Source of the DNA: Streptomyces adustus
Lineage (GTDB): Bacteria; Actinomycetota; Actinomycetes; Streptomycetales; Streptomycetaceae
Direction of reading: 5' to 3'
DNA length: 33,152 bases
Assembly: GCF_009377175.1 (NCBI RefSeq)
Contig: NZ_VJZD01000092.1
Coordinates: forward strand, 1 to 33,152
The first letter of the stretch is position 1, and each line of letters opens with the position of its first letter. The notes under the pieces are model-generated. The model was not told the DNA's origin. It saw only the letters and a list, made by a program, of their open reading frames with translations, and did not search any database. The position numbers were made by a program, and so were the translations under genes. Positions 1 to 8,576 of this stretch are shown here, one piece after another.

Positions 1-2
1 CC

Positions 3-1352
3 CCCACTGTTTCCTCCCCGTCGCCGTCCCCCTCCGCTTCCCCGACTCCGACCCCGACCCCGGCCGCGGCCACCCTGCTCGGCGCCGGGGCGGCCGACGA
101 CCACGGCGGCCGCCGCGGCCGGGACAAGGATCGCGGCAGCGACGACGCCTCCGACGACAGCAGTTCGGGCAGCCACGGCTCGGACGACCACGGTACGGAC
201 GACCATGGCGCCGACGACCACGGCTCCGTCGGCAGCCCGGCGCCCCAGGCGGACGACCCGGCCATCGGGACCATCGGCGACACCGTCCAGGAGGGCTCCG
301 GGCACGCGGTGGTCGACGGGCGCAGCGCTCCGTACCGGTTCGCCACCGTCAAGGCCACGGATCTCGGCGGCCGGACGGTGCTCGTCCACGCGGGCGCCTC
401 CCTGGCGGCCCGCGAGAGCGCCGTGCGCAGCGCCGCGGTGGCGATGCTGGCGGGACTGCCGCTGGTACTGCTGGTCGTCGGCGGCGTGACCTGGCTGGTG
501 ACCCGGCGCGCGCTGGCGCCCGTGGAGGGCATCCGGCGGGAGATGGCGGCGATCACGGCCTCGGAGGACCTCTCGCGGCGGGTACCGGAACCCGCCTCGC
601 ACGACGAGGTGGCCCGGCTGGCCCGCACCACCAACGAGACGCTCACCGCGCTGGAGGCCGCCGTCGACCGGCAGCGCCGCTTCGTCGCCGACGCCTCCCA
701 CGAACTGCGCAGCCCCATCGCCTCGCTGCGCACCCAGCTCGAAGTCGGCTCGGCTCACCCGCAGTTGCTGGACGTGCCGGGCGCGGTCAAGGACACCGAG
801 CGGTTGCAGCACCTCGCGGCCGATCTGCTGCTGCTCGCCCGGCTCGACGCCGGTGAGCGGCCCGGGCAGGGGCGCGTCGACCTGGGCGAACTGGTCCGTG
901 AGGAGCTGGGGCACCGCCCCGCCGACCGCACCCAGGTCTCCCTCCACGCCGACGAGGAACTCCAGGTGGCGGGTTCGCGCGGTCAGTTGACCCGGGTGAT
1001 CGGCAACCTGCTCGACAACGCCCAGCGGCACGCGCGCGCCGAGGTCGTCGTGCGCGTGACGGCCCGGGGCGACCGGATCGTCCTCACGGTCGCGGACGAC
1101 GGCAGCGGCGTACCGGCCGCCGAACGCGAGCGGATCTTCGAGCGGTTCGTACGACTGGACGACGCGCGCGCCCGCGACGACGGCGGCGCGGGACTGGGCC
1201 TTGCCATCGCCCGCGACGTGGCACGCCGCCACGGCGGCACGCTCACCGCGACCGAGTCGCCGTCCGGCGGCGCGCTCTTCGAACTGAGCCTGCCCGCGAC
1301 GGGCGTCCCCACGCCCGCGCACACGACTGCGATGCGCGCCCAGGAGTCCTGA
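3..1352 (+). CDS. sensor histidine kinase, 5' truncated by window edge
   Basis: Membrane sensor kinase of a two-component system; the frame is open from the first base, so the N-terminus and first membrane helix lie outside the window. In order: a Pro/Ser/Thr-rich stretch, an Asp/His/Gly-rich extracytoplasmic segment (three DDHG units at 183-224), a membrane helix (about 430-510), a HAMP domain starting near RRALAPVEGIRREM, the dimerisation H-box with the phosphoacceptor His codon at 699-701 (ASHELRSPIASL), the N-box NLLDNAQRHA, and G-boxes DDGSGVP and GGAGLGLAIARD. The catalytic core is intact, so the protein should be active. The partner response regulator is presumably just upstream. Its 3' end converges on an SMI1/KNR4-like gene with only 27 bases between them and no clear terminator hairpin. 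The stimulus is unknown. Confidence 0.93.
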   Translation, partial: PTVSSPSPSPSASPTPTPTPAAATLLGAGAADDHGGRRGRDKDRGSDDASDDSSSGSHGSDDHGTDDHGADDHGSVGSPAPQADDPAIGTIGDTVQEGSGHAVVDGRSAPYRFATVKATDLGGRTVLVHAGASLAARESAVRSAAVAMLAGLPLVLLVVGGVTWLVTRRALAPVEGIRREMAAITASEDLSRRVPEPASHDEVARLARTTNETLTALEAAVDRQRRFVADASHELRSPIASLRTQLEVGSAHPQLLDVPGAVKDTERLQHLAADLLLLARLDAGERPGQGRVDLGELVREELGHRPADRTQVSLHADEELQVAGSRGQLTRVIGNLLDNAQRHARAEVVVRVTARGDRIVLTVADDGSGVPAAERERIFERFVRLDDARARDDGGAGLGLAIARDVARRHGGTLTATESPSGGALFELSLPATGVPTPAHTTAMRAQES

Positions 1353-1379
1353 GCCGGTCGGCGTCGGGCGCGGCGGTGT

Positions 1380-2738
1380 TCACAGTTCGCCTTCCAGGAC
1401 CGTCTGGATGATCGGGGGACGGTTCCAGAGGGCCAGGATCTCGTTGGCGAGGGACACGGTCGACAGCACGTCCTGGGTGCCGCGCACGAGGACCGCGGCG
1501 GCCGACAGGCCGCGCGGGACGGCTCCCGCGTCGAGCAGGACACGCCAGTCGTCCGGACCGATCTCCAGGAACTCCAGTTCCGTGAGGCCGACGATCTCCA
1601 GCGGGTTGGCGAGCGTGCCGGGGTAGGCGCTGAGGGTCCGCAGCCGGGGCAGCCCGACGACCGGGGCGAGGCTCAGCGGCGGATCGTCCCACACGCCGAT
1701 GGACAGGACCTCCAGGCCCGGGTGGGCGGCGGCCTCGATGCTCGGCAGGCGGCGGACGTTGACGTACGCCACCGGCGACGGCCGCTCTCCGCCCGAGCTC
1801 CTGGCGCGTTGGCCGCGCCGGTTCGTCACCAGGTCGGTCAACGAGTCCGCGACGAGGGAGGCGCCGATGTTCTCCTCGTGGCTGAGGAAGACGACCTGTC
1901 CCAGGTGTCCGGCCGGGCCTGGGGTGAGGTCGACGGCCAGCCGGTCGCCACCGCCGTTGTCCCCGAAGGCGATCCAGCCGGGTGAACCGACCACGCCCTG
2001 CACCGCGGCGTCGGGCGCGGTGTCGACCGCTTCCATCGCCGCGAACTCCCATCGGCACGGGCGGGACTCCGCGTCGGCGATGTAGAGGTCGTCCAGCCCG
2101 AAGAGCTCACAGCCGACTGCCGTCCAGTGACGGGTCGCGGCCTCGTAGTCGTCACCCCAGTCCTCCCAACGGGACCGTGTCACCCGGTAGATCGCCCTGA
2201 GCTCCTCGGGCAGCGTCACGCCGAGGCGTGCCTCCGCGGCGGCGATCTCCGCCTCCGTGGCGCCGATGGCGTCGGGCAGCCGCTCACGCAGCGTCCGCTC
2301 CAGCAGTACCGGGTCCGCCGAGGGGGCAGGCACCGCCCCGGGCGCCGGATCGGGCAGGACGCGCCACGGCTGCGGGAGTGCGCCCTCGACCAGGCGGAGC
2401 GCCCCCGGGTGCGGGGTGCCGATCCCGGGATCCACGGCGGGGCTCAGCGCGAGCAGCCGGAGCTCGGTCCTGCCGCTCGGCGATATGTCCGCCGTGAACG
2501 CGATCTCCTCGACACCGGTGTCCGCGAGCACCGACCGCACCCGCTCCGCCGCGGCGCGACCGGACTCCGGCATCCGTCCCCGCAGCGGCAGACTCCAGCC
2601 GTCCCTGCCGATGCTTCCCGCCACGCGGCCGGTGCGGGCGGCCTGCCCGTCGGCGTGGTTGTCCCGCAGCAGCCGCAGCACGGGGGCCCAGGTCGCGAAG
2701 TCGTTCAGCGACGGCACCGGATCGTCTCGATCAACCAT
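1380..2738 (-). CDS. SMI1/KNR4 family protein with leucine-rich C-terminus
   Basis: Predicted cytosolic protein of 452 residues. The middle part carries SMI1/KNR4 features: ATEAEIAAAEARLGVTLPEEL followed by AIYRVTRSRWEDWGDDY, and later WIAFGDNGGGDRLAVDL, which is the typical core of the fold. The last 130 residues have short leucine-spaced segments (LEVLSIGVWD, LRTLSAYPGT, LEFLEIGPDDW) resembling degenerate leucine-rich repeats. In bacteria this fold is common among immunity proteins of polymorphic toxins but also occurs in standalone proteins of unknown role; no toxin gene is adjacent. I start at the ATG giving MVDRDDPVP. The frame is open 68 codons further upstream, but that extension would run into the promoter region of the divergent GH76 gene and looks non-coding. 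The ribosome site is weak. Confidence 0.85.
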   Translation of the reverse strand: MVDRDDPVPSLNDFATWAPVLRLLRDNHADGQAARTGRVAGSIGRDGWSLPLRGRMPESGRAAAERVRSVLADTGVEEIAFTADISPSGRTELRLLALSPAVDPGIGTPHPGALRLVEGALPQPWRVLPDPAPGAVPAPSADPVLLERTLRERLPDAIGATEAEIAAAEARLGVTLPEELRAIYRVTRSRWEDWGDDYEAATRHWTAVGCELFGLDDLYIADAESRPCRWEFAAMEAVDTAPDAAVQGVVGSPGWIAFGDNGGGDRLAVDLTPGPAGHLGQVVFLSHEENIGASLVADSLTDLVTNRRGQRARSSGGERPSPVAYVNVRRLPSIEAAAHPGLEVLSIGVWDDPPLSLAPVVGLPRLRTLSAYPGTLANPLEIVGLTELEFLEIGPDDWRVLLDAGAVPRGLSAAAVLVRGTQDVLSTVSLANEILALWNRPPIIQTVLEGEL

Positions 2739-2987
2739 GCGCACACCGTACGGTGAGCCACTGACATCGACGGCGGTCGCCGGGCCGGCACCTCGGTGCT
2801 GCCATGACTGCCGCCCTCGACTTCCGTGCCGTAGAGGCCTGTTGTGCCGATTGACAGGGACCCGCCACGTCGGTTCACTGCCGGGAAGACAGGTACGGAC
2901 CAGGATCGGCTGCCGCCCGGCTCGTCGCGGGCCGTCGGCCACGCCCTGCCGACCGGCATCCCCCAGCGTGGATCGAGGCGAGTACCG

Positions 2988-4850
2988 GTGTTCTTGCGCA
3001 GCTCCGACATCGTTGTCGGCTCACGGTTCCTCGACTTCCTGGTGGCGGCCGTCCTCGCGTGCGCGGCGCTCGTCCCGGCGGCCGCGCCCGCGGAGGCCGC
3101 CGGCCAGGTGTGCGTCCTGGCCTGCGACACGCTGGACCCCTCGCTGGCCCGGCAGGAGAGCTTTCCGGTGCCGGACAAGAACCTCAACGGCCGCCGCCTG
3201 GAACTGCACGTCTCCGACGCGGACGACATGGCGTGGGCCAGCATCGACGAAGGAGTGACCGGCGACTCGGTCTGGCTGGACCGCTCCTGGGACGGCGGCG
3301 CCACCTGGGAAGGGCTGCTCGGCAAGGCCTCGATACCGGGGACCTGGACCGGCACCAGAACGCTGATGTACAACGTCACCGACCCGCGCGGCCACCGCCG
3401 CGGGCTGGTCCGGGCCTGCGGCGACGCCGCCGCCGTCGGCTGCACCGACTGGACCTACCCCACCGTCTGCGACGTGCTGTGCGACCGCACCGACGCCGCC
3501 CGGGCGGCGGGCGACGACCAGCCGGTGCCGTCCACCACGCTGTACGGCCGCACCATCCGGCTGCACTTCGACCAGCGGAACGCCATGGCCTGGGCGAGCG
3601 TCGAATCCGGGGCAGGCGGCGACGAGATCTGGCTGGACCGCTCCTGGGACGGCGGTTCGACCTGGCCGGACGGCTCCTCCCTCGGCCGCACCGCCGTCCC
3701 GGGCGGTGCGACCGGCACCCGTACGGTCATGTACGCCACCCGCGACCCGCGCGGCCTGCTGTACGGCGGTGCGGTACGCGCCTGCGGCCGTGCGGCCGGG
3801 CACCAGGAGGGCAGCTGCACGACATGGGCCAGGCCCGCGCCGACCAGGCCCCGCGCCGCCGCCGACGCGCTGATGTCCGCGTACGACCCCTACAACGGCT
3901 GGTGGCCGAGCAGTTGGTGGAACTCCGCCGCCACCCTCACCGCCCTCGTCGACTTCGCCGGGACCACCGGCACCCACGACTACGACTGGGTCGTGGCGCG
4001 CACCTACGCGCAGAACAAGGGCGTCTTCGCCGCCGGCGTGCGCAGTTCGGACGCGATCGAGGGCCACTTCATCAGCCGTTCCATCGACGACTCGGGTTGG
4101 TGGGCCATCGCCTGGATCGACGCGTACGACTACACCGGCGACTCCCGCTATCTCGACGAGGCCGTCACCATCGCCGGCTACATCCAGCAGTACTGGGACC
4201 CCGGCACGTGCGGCGGCGGTGTGTGGTGGGACCGGGAACGCACCTACAAGAACGCGGTGACGAACGGTCAGTACCTGTGGCTGGCCACCGCGTTGCACCA
4301 GCGCCTCCCGGGCGACACGGTATGGCTCCAGCGGGCCAGGACCGCCGCCGCCTGGTACCGGTCCAGCGGGCTGATCGGCTCCTCGGGACTGGTGAACGAC
4401 GGACTGACCGCCTCCTGCGCCAACAACGGCGGCACCGTGTGGAGTTACAACCAGGGACTGGCCATCGGCGCGTTCACCGAGCTGTGGCGGACGACCGGGG
4501 ACGATTCGCTGCTGACCACCGCGCGGACCCTGGCCGACGCCGCCCTGAGCAGCCCGGCGCTGACCCGCGACGGGGTGCTGACCGAGTCCTGCGACCTCGG
4601 CACGGCGTCCTGCGACGACAACCAGAAGCAGTTCAAGGGCGTCTTCATGCGCAACTTCGCCGACCTCGCGCGGGCCACCGGCTCCGCCGCCTACCGGAGT
4701 TATGTCCAGAAGCAGGCGGACACGCTGTGGGCCCAGGACCGCAGTGCCCTCAACTCCCTCGGCGAACGCTGGGCCGGGGCCCCTCCCAACCAGACGGACT
4801 GGCGCACCCAGGCCGGCGCTCTCGCGGCGCTCACGGCCGCGGCGGGCTGA
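2988..4850 (+). CDS. secreted glycoside hydrolase family 76 protein with two N-terminal repeats
   Basis: Probable exported endo-alpha-1,6-mannanase-like enzyme of 620 residues. The GTG start has GAGG nine bases upstream and gives a signal peptide (hydrophobic LVAAVLACAALVPAAA, cleavage after AEA near residue 38). Residues about 39-160 and 161-284 are two copies of one domain: both contain MAWAS, the WLDRSWDGG motif, then TGTRT-MY and a DPRG block, with paired cysteines. From about 285 the GH76 alpha/alpha barrel follows, with the adjacent acidic pair Asp367-Asp368 in DDSGWW, the family's catalytic signature, plus GGGVWWDRE, KNAVTNGQYLWLA and YNQGLAIGA. The likely substrate is an alpha-1,6-mannan of fungal or mycobacterial-type glycans; this is family inference. 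It ends at a strong bidirectional hairpin facing icmF. Confidence 0.9.
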   Translation: MFLRSSDIVVGSRFLDFLVAAVLACAALVPAAAPAEAAGQVCVLACDTLDPSLARQESFPVPDKNLNGRRLELHVSDADDMAWASIDEGVTGDSVWLDRSWDGGATWEGLLGKASIPGTWTGTRTLMYNVTDPRGHRRGLVRACGDAAAVGCTDWTYPTVCDVLCDRTDAARAAGDDQPVPSTTLYGRTIRLHFDQRNAMAWASVESGAGGDEIWLDRSWDGGSTWPDGSSLGRTAVPGGATGTRTVMYATRDPRGLLYGGAVRACGRAAGHQEGSCTTWARPAPTRPRAAADALMSAYDPYNGWWPSSWWNSAATLTALVDFAGTTGTHDYDWVVARTYAQNKGVFAAGVRSSDAIEGHFISRSIDDSGWWAIAWIDAYDYTGDSRYLDEAVTIAGYIQQYWDPGTCGGGVWWDRERTYKNAVTNGQYLWLATALHQRLPGDTVWLQRARTAAAWYRSSGLIGSSGLVNDGLTASCANNGGTVWSYNQGLAIGAFTELWRTTGDDSLLTTARTLADAALSSPALTRDGVLTESCDLGTASCDDNQKQFKGVFMRNFADLARATGSAAYRSYVQKQADTLWAQDRSALNSLGERWAGAPPNQTDWRTQAGALAALTAAAG

Positions 4851-4907
4851 CGACCGGCCCCGGGCGCGACACCCACGCGCTGCTCGCAGGACAGCGGACA
4901 GCACGGC

Positions 4908-4948
4908 GCCGACCGGCCGCCCCGCGCGGTGCGGGGCGGCCGGTCGGC
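4908..4948. terminator. bidirectional terminator between GH76 gene and icmF
   Basis: Perfect 18-bp inverted repeat (4908-4925 with 4931-4948) around a 5-base loop, in the 107-base gap between two converging genes. There is no T-run on either side, as is usual for Streptomyces hairpin terminators. Confidence 0.8.
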
Positions 4949-4957
4949 GGCAGTGGG

Positions 4958-7900
4958 TCAGACGTTGCGCCGGTACTGGCCGCCGACCTCGAAGAAGGCC
5001 TCGGTGACCTGCTGGAGCGAGCACACGCGGGCGGCGTCCATGAGGACCTCGAACACGTTGCGCCCGCTGGTGGCCGCCTCCTTGAGCGCGGCGATGGCGG
5101 CCTGCGCCGGGTCGCGGTGCCGGTCCTGGAAGTCGACGACGCGCTCCAGCTGGGACTGCTTCTCCGCCTCCGTGGCCCGGGCGAGTTCGACCGTGGTGGC
5201 GGACTCGTCGGCGGCGCGCGGGTTGCGGAAGGTGTTGACGCCGATGACCGGCAGCGTGCCGTCGTGCTTGCGCTGCTCGTAGAGCATGGACTCGTCCTGG
5301 ATGCGGCCGCGCTGGTAGCCGGTCTCCATCGCGCCGAGCACGCCGCCGCGTTCGCTGATCCGCTCGAACTCGGCGAGGACCGCCGCCTCGACCAGGTCGG
5401 TGAGCTCGTCGATGACGAACGAGCCCTGGAGCGGGTTCTCGTTCATGGCGAGCCCCCACTCGCGGTTGATGATGAGCTGGATGGCCAGCGCGCGCCGGAC
5501 GGAGTCCTCGGACGGTGTGGTCACCGCCTCGTCGTAGGCGTTGGTGTGCAGGCTGTTGCAGTTGTCGTAGATGGCGATGAGCGCCTGGAGCGTGGTGCGG
5601 ATGTCGTTGAAGTCCATCTCCTGGGCGTGCAGCGAACGGCCCGAGGTCTGGACGTGGTATTTGAGCTTCTGGCTGCGCTCGTTCGCGCCGTAGCGCTCGC
5701 GCATCGCGACCGCCCAGATCCGGCGTGCCACCCGGCCCAGGACCGAGTACTCCGGGTCCATGCCGTTGGAGAAGAAGAAGGACAGGTTGGGGGCGAAGTC
5801 GTCGATGTCCATGCCCCGGGCCAGGTAGGCCTCGACATAGGTGAAGCCGTTGGCCAGGGTGAACGCCAGCTGGCTGATGGGGTTCGCCCCGGCCTCGGCG
5901 ATGTGGTAGCCGGAGATGGACACCGAGTAGAAGTTGCGCACCTGGTTGGCGATGAACCACTCCTGGATGTCGGCCATCATCCGCAGGCTGAACTCGGTGG
6001 AGAACAGGCAGGTGTTCTGGCCCTGGTCCTCCTTGAGGATGTCCGCCTGGACGGTGCCGCGCACGGTCGCCAGCGTGCGCGCACGGACCTCGGACGCCTC
6101 CTGCTCGGACGGCTCGCGGCCCTGCTCGGCCCGGAACGCGTCCAGCTGCTGGTCGATCGCGGTATTGAGGAAGAAGGCCAGGATGGTCGGGGCCGGACCG
6201 TTGATGGTCATGGACACCGAGGTGGTGGGCGCGACCAGGTCGAAGCCCGCGTAGAGCGCCTTCATGTCCTCCAGCGTGGCCACCGACACCCCGGAGGTGC
6301 CGACCTTGCCGTAGACGTCGGGCCGCTCGCCGGGGTCCCGGCCGTACAGCGTCACCGAGTCGAAGGCGGTGGAGAGTCGGGTCGCCCGGCTGTCCTTGGA
6401 GAGGTAGTGGAAGCGCCGGTTGGTGCGCTGCGGGTCGCCCTCGCCCGCGAACATCCGGGCCGGGTCCTCGCCCTCGCGCTTGAACGGGAAGACGCCCGCG
6501 GTGAACGGGAAGTACCCGGGCAGGTTCTCCCGGCGCAGGAAGCCCAGCAGGTCCCCGGCGTCGGAGTAGCGCGGCAGCGCCACCCGGCGGATCCGGCTCC
6601 CGGACAGCGACTCGCGGGTCAGCTCGGTGCGCAGCTCGCGGTCGCGGACGCTGACCACCAGTTCGTCGCCGGAGTACGCCTCCTTGGTCGCCGGCCACTG
6701 CTCCAGCAGCGTCCGTGCCTCCGGCGCCAGGTGGTGCCGGGCCTGCTCCAGCAGCCCCTGCACATCCGCCACCGGCAGCCCGGCGGCGCTCAACTGCGCG
6801 CACACCGAGTCGAGTTGCTGTACCCGACGCGCCTGCTCGGCCCAGCTCTCGGTATCGGTGTGATAGCGGCGCACGGTCTCGGCGGTCTCGGCCAGGTAGC
6901 GCACGCGGCTCGCCGGTACGATCTGCGCCGCGCCGCTGGAGTGACGTACCGTCACCGCGGGCAGCGCGCCCTCGGCCGTCGTCAGGCCGCGGTCGGCCAG
7001 CAGGTCCCGGAGGCGCTGGTAGAGGGCGGTGACACCGTCGTCGTTGAACGTGGCGGCGCTGGTGCCGAAGACCGGCATGTCCTCGGGGCGGGAGCCGAAC
7101 GCCTCACGGTTGCGCACCAGTTGCCGGCCGACGTCGCGCAGGGCGTCGGCCGCGCCGCGCCGCTCGAACTTGTTGATCGCGACCACGTCGGCGAAGTCCA
7201 GCATGTCGATCTTCTCGAGCTGGGAGGCGGCACCGAACTCGGGTGTCATGACGTACAGCGAGACGTCGACGTACGGAACGATCGCCGCGTCGCCCTGTCC
7301 GATGCCCGGCGTCTCCACGATCACCAGGTCGTACCCGGCCGCCTTGCACGCGCCGATGACGTCCGACAGCGCCTCCGGGACCTCGCGGACACCGCGGGTG
7401 GCCAGGGACCGGAAGTAGATCCGGTCGCCGTCCAGGCTGTTCATCCGGATCCGGTCGCCCAGCAGCGCTCCGCCGCCGCGACGGCGGGTCGGGTCCACCG
7501 CCAGCACCGCCACCCGGAGCCGGTCGTGCTGGTCGGTGCGCAGCCTGCGGACCAGTTCGTCGGTCAGCGACGACTTGCCCGAGCCGCCGGTACCGGTGAT
7601 GCCCAGGACCGGAACATCGCGCGCCGCGGCGGCCTCGCGCAGCACCGCCAGTTCCGCCTCCGGTACATAGCCGGCCTCCAGGCCGCTGATCATGCGGGCG
7701 AGCGCGTGGCGGTCACCGGCCAGCACGGCGGACAGCTCGCTGGGCGCCTGGCGCCACAGGGAGGTGTCGCACTCCTCGATGATCGAGTTGATCATCCCGG
7801 CGAGTCCGAGGCGCTGCCCGTCCTCCGGAGAAAAGATCCGGACCCCGGACCGGGCGAGCCGGGCGATCTCCTCGGGGACGATGACGCCTCCGCCGCCGCC

Positions 7901-8209
7901 GAACACCCGCACATGGCCCGCGCCCGCCTCGCCCAGCAGCTTCACCAGGTACTCGAAGTACTCGATGTGGCCGCCCTGGTAGGACGAGACCGCCACGCCG
8001 TGCGCGTCCTCCTCCAGAGCCGCGTCCACCACGTCCTGCACGGACCGGTTGTGCCCCAGGTGGATCACCTCGGCACCCTGGGCCTGGAGAATCCGCCGCA
8101 TGATGTTGATGGCCGCGTCATGGCCGTCGAACAACGCCGACGCGGTGACGAAGCGGACAGGGTGCTTGGCCCGGTACAGCGGAGGCCGGACCGGCTCGGC
8201 TATGGACAT
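4958..8209 (-). CDS. icmF: fused isobutyryl-CoA mutase (IcmF)
   Basis: Adenosylcobalamin-dependent mutase of 1083 residues that interconverts isobutyryl-CoA and n-butyryl-CoA, with its G-protein chaperone fused in the same chain. Residues about 18-150 form the B12-binding domain with the cobalt-ligand motif DGHDAA (His30), SSYQGG and GGGGG. Residues about 198-420 form the MeaI-type GTPase domain: P-loop GTGGSGKS at 206-213, DPTRRRGGGALLGDR, ETPGIGQGD and the NKFE base motif. From about 570 comes the mutase barrel, opening with YFPFTAGVFPFKREGEDP and including NTCLFSTEFSLRMMADI. Length and order match the family, which distinguishes it from methylmalonyl-CoA mutase. The ATG start has an AGGAGG four to five bases upstream. 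It appears monocistronic, with a palindromic operator candidate in its promoter. In Streptomyces it links valine/fatty acid catabolism to acyl-CoA building blocks. Confidence 0.96.
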   Translation of the reverse strand: MSIAEPVRPPLYRAKHPVRFVTASALFDGHDAAINIMRRILQAQGAEVIHLGHNRSVQDVVDAALEEDAHGVAVSSYQGGHIEYFEYLVKLLGEAGAGHVRVFGGGGGVIVPEEIARLARSGVRIFSPEDGQRLGLAGMINSIIEECDTSLWRQAPSELSAVLAGDRHALARMISGLEAGYVPEAELAVLREAAAARDVPVLGITGTGGSGKSSLTDELVRRLRTDQHDRLRVAVLAVDPTRRRGGGALLGDRIRMNSLDGDRIYFRSLATRGVREVPEALSDVIGACKAAGYDLVIVETPGIGQGDAAIVPYVDVSLYVMTPEFGAASQLEKIDMLDFADVVAINKFERRGAADALRDVGRQLVRNREAFGSRPEDMPVFGTSAATFNDDGVTALYQRLRDLLADRGLTTAEGALPAVTVRHSSGAAQIVPASRVRYLAETAETVRRYHTDTESWAEQARRVQQLDSVCAQLSAAGLPVADVQGLLEQARHHLAPEARTLLEQWPATKEAYSGDELVVSVRDRELRTELTRESLSGSRIRRVALPRYSDAGDLLGFLRRENLPGYFPFTAGVFPFKREGEDPARMFAGEGDPQRTNRRFHYLSKDSRATRLSTAFDSVTLYGRDPGERPDVYGKVGTSGVSVATLEDMKALYAGFDLVAPTTSVSMTINGPAPTILAFFLNTAIDQQLDAFRAEQGREPSEQEASEVRARTLATVRGTVQADILKEDQGQNTCLFSTEFSLRMMADIQEWFIANQVRNFYSVSISGYHIAEAGANPISQLAFTLANGFTYVEAYLARGMDIDDFAPNLSFFFSNGMDPEYSVLGRVARRIWAVAMRERYGANERSQKLKYHVQTSGRSLHAQEMDFNDIRTTLQALIAIYDNCNSLHTNAYDEAVTTPSEDSVRRALAIQLIINREWGLAMNENPLQGSFVIDELTDLVEAAVLAEFERISERGGVLGAMETGYQRGRIQDESMLYEQRKHDGTLPVIGVNTFRNPRAADESATTVELARATEAEKQSQLERVVDFQDRHRDPAQAAIAALKEAATSGRNVFEVLMDAARVCSLQQVTEAFFEVGGQYRRNV

Positions 8210-8300
8210 ATGCCCTCCTGAGGAAACTGCAACGCCTGGGTGCGGCGTCCCGGGACCGCGCGGGCACACGGACACACGAGTAGGCCAAGAATCACCGTAC

Positions 8301-8325
8301 GTATAACTACTAGGACTTCCAAGTA
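8301..8325 (-). promoter_or_regulatory. icmF promoter with 18-bp palindromic operator candidate
   Basis: On the minus strand a TTATAC -10-like hexamer (8301-8306) lies about 92 bases before the icmF start. Immediately upstream (8308-8325) is an 18-bp inverted repeat with arms TACTAGGA and TCCAAGTA, 7 of 8 positions matching, placed where a repressor would cover the -10/-35 spacer. It has the size of a TetR-family operator; no such regulator is in the window. The -35 is poor. Confidence 0.5.
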
Positions 8326-8428
8326 AATGCCGATCGCGGTCCACGGGCAAGGGTGGCCAGGCCCCTGTGACCCACATCACCACAGAATGTGCACCGCCCC
8401 GGCGAACGACCGGCCAATGACAGGCGAC

Positions 8429-8470
8429 AGGCAGCAGGCAGCCAGAAACAGGCAGCAGGCAGAAACAGGC
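8429..8470. repeat. two copies of a 14-bp repeat
   Basis: The 14-mer CAGGCAGCAGGCAG occurs at 8429-8442 and 8450-8463, period 21 bases, each followed by an AGAAAC or AAACAGG tail, in the non-coding region between the SRPBCC gene and icmF. The function is unknown; it may be simple slippage. Confidence 0.65.
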
Positions 8471-8576
8471 CCTCCCGCACCGCGCTGGTCAGGTACACGG
8501 TTCGGCAGGGCCCGGATCACCAAGCTAGCGGTGCCGGGCCCGCCACCGCCCCAGACACGCCCGGCGGGACCCCGCG

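Larger units (their letters stand above)
8210..8576. other. 367-base intergenic region upstream of icmF
   Basis: Holds the icmF promoter and palindrome (8301-8325) and a short tandem purine-rich repeat (8429-8470). The rest shows no credible gene. The region is also the 3' flank of the SRPBCC gene; I see no strong terminator hairpin there. Confidence 0.6.

Noticed and set aside
2739..2942. 68-codon N-terminal extension of the SMI1/KNR4 gene
   Set aside because: Arg-rich, outside the domain, and overlapping the promoter region of the divergent GH76 gene; the ATG at 2738 is preferred.
3021..8221. Very long open frames on the strands opposite GH76 and icmF (over 1200 and 1700 codons)
   Set aside because: They are products of the extreme third-position GC bias: translations are Arg/Gly/Ala/Pro-rich with no family motifs, and the opposite strands encode well-recognised proteins.
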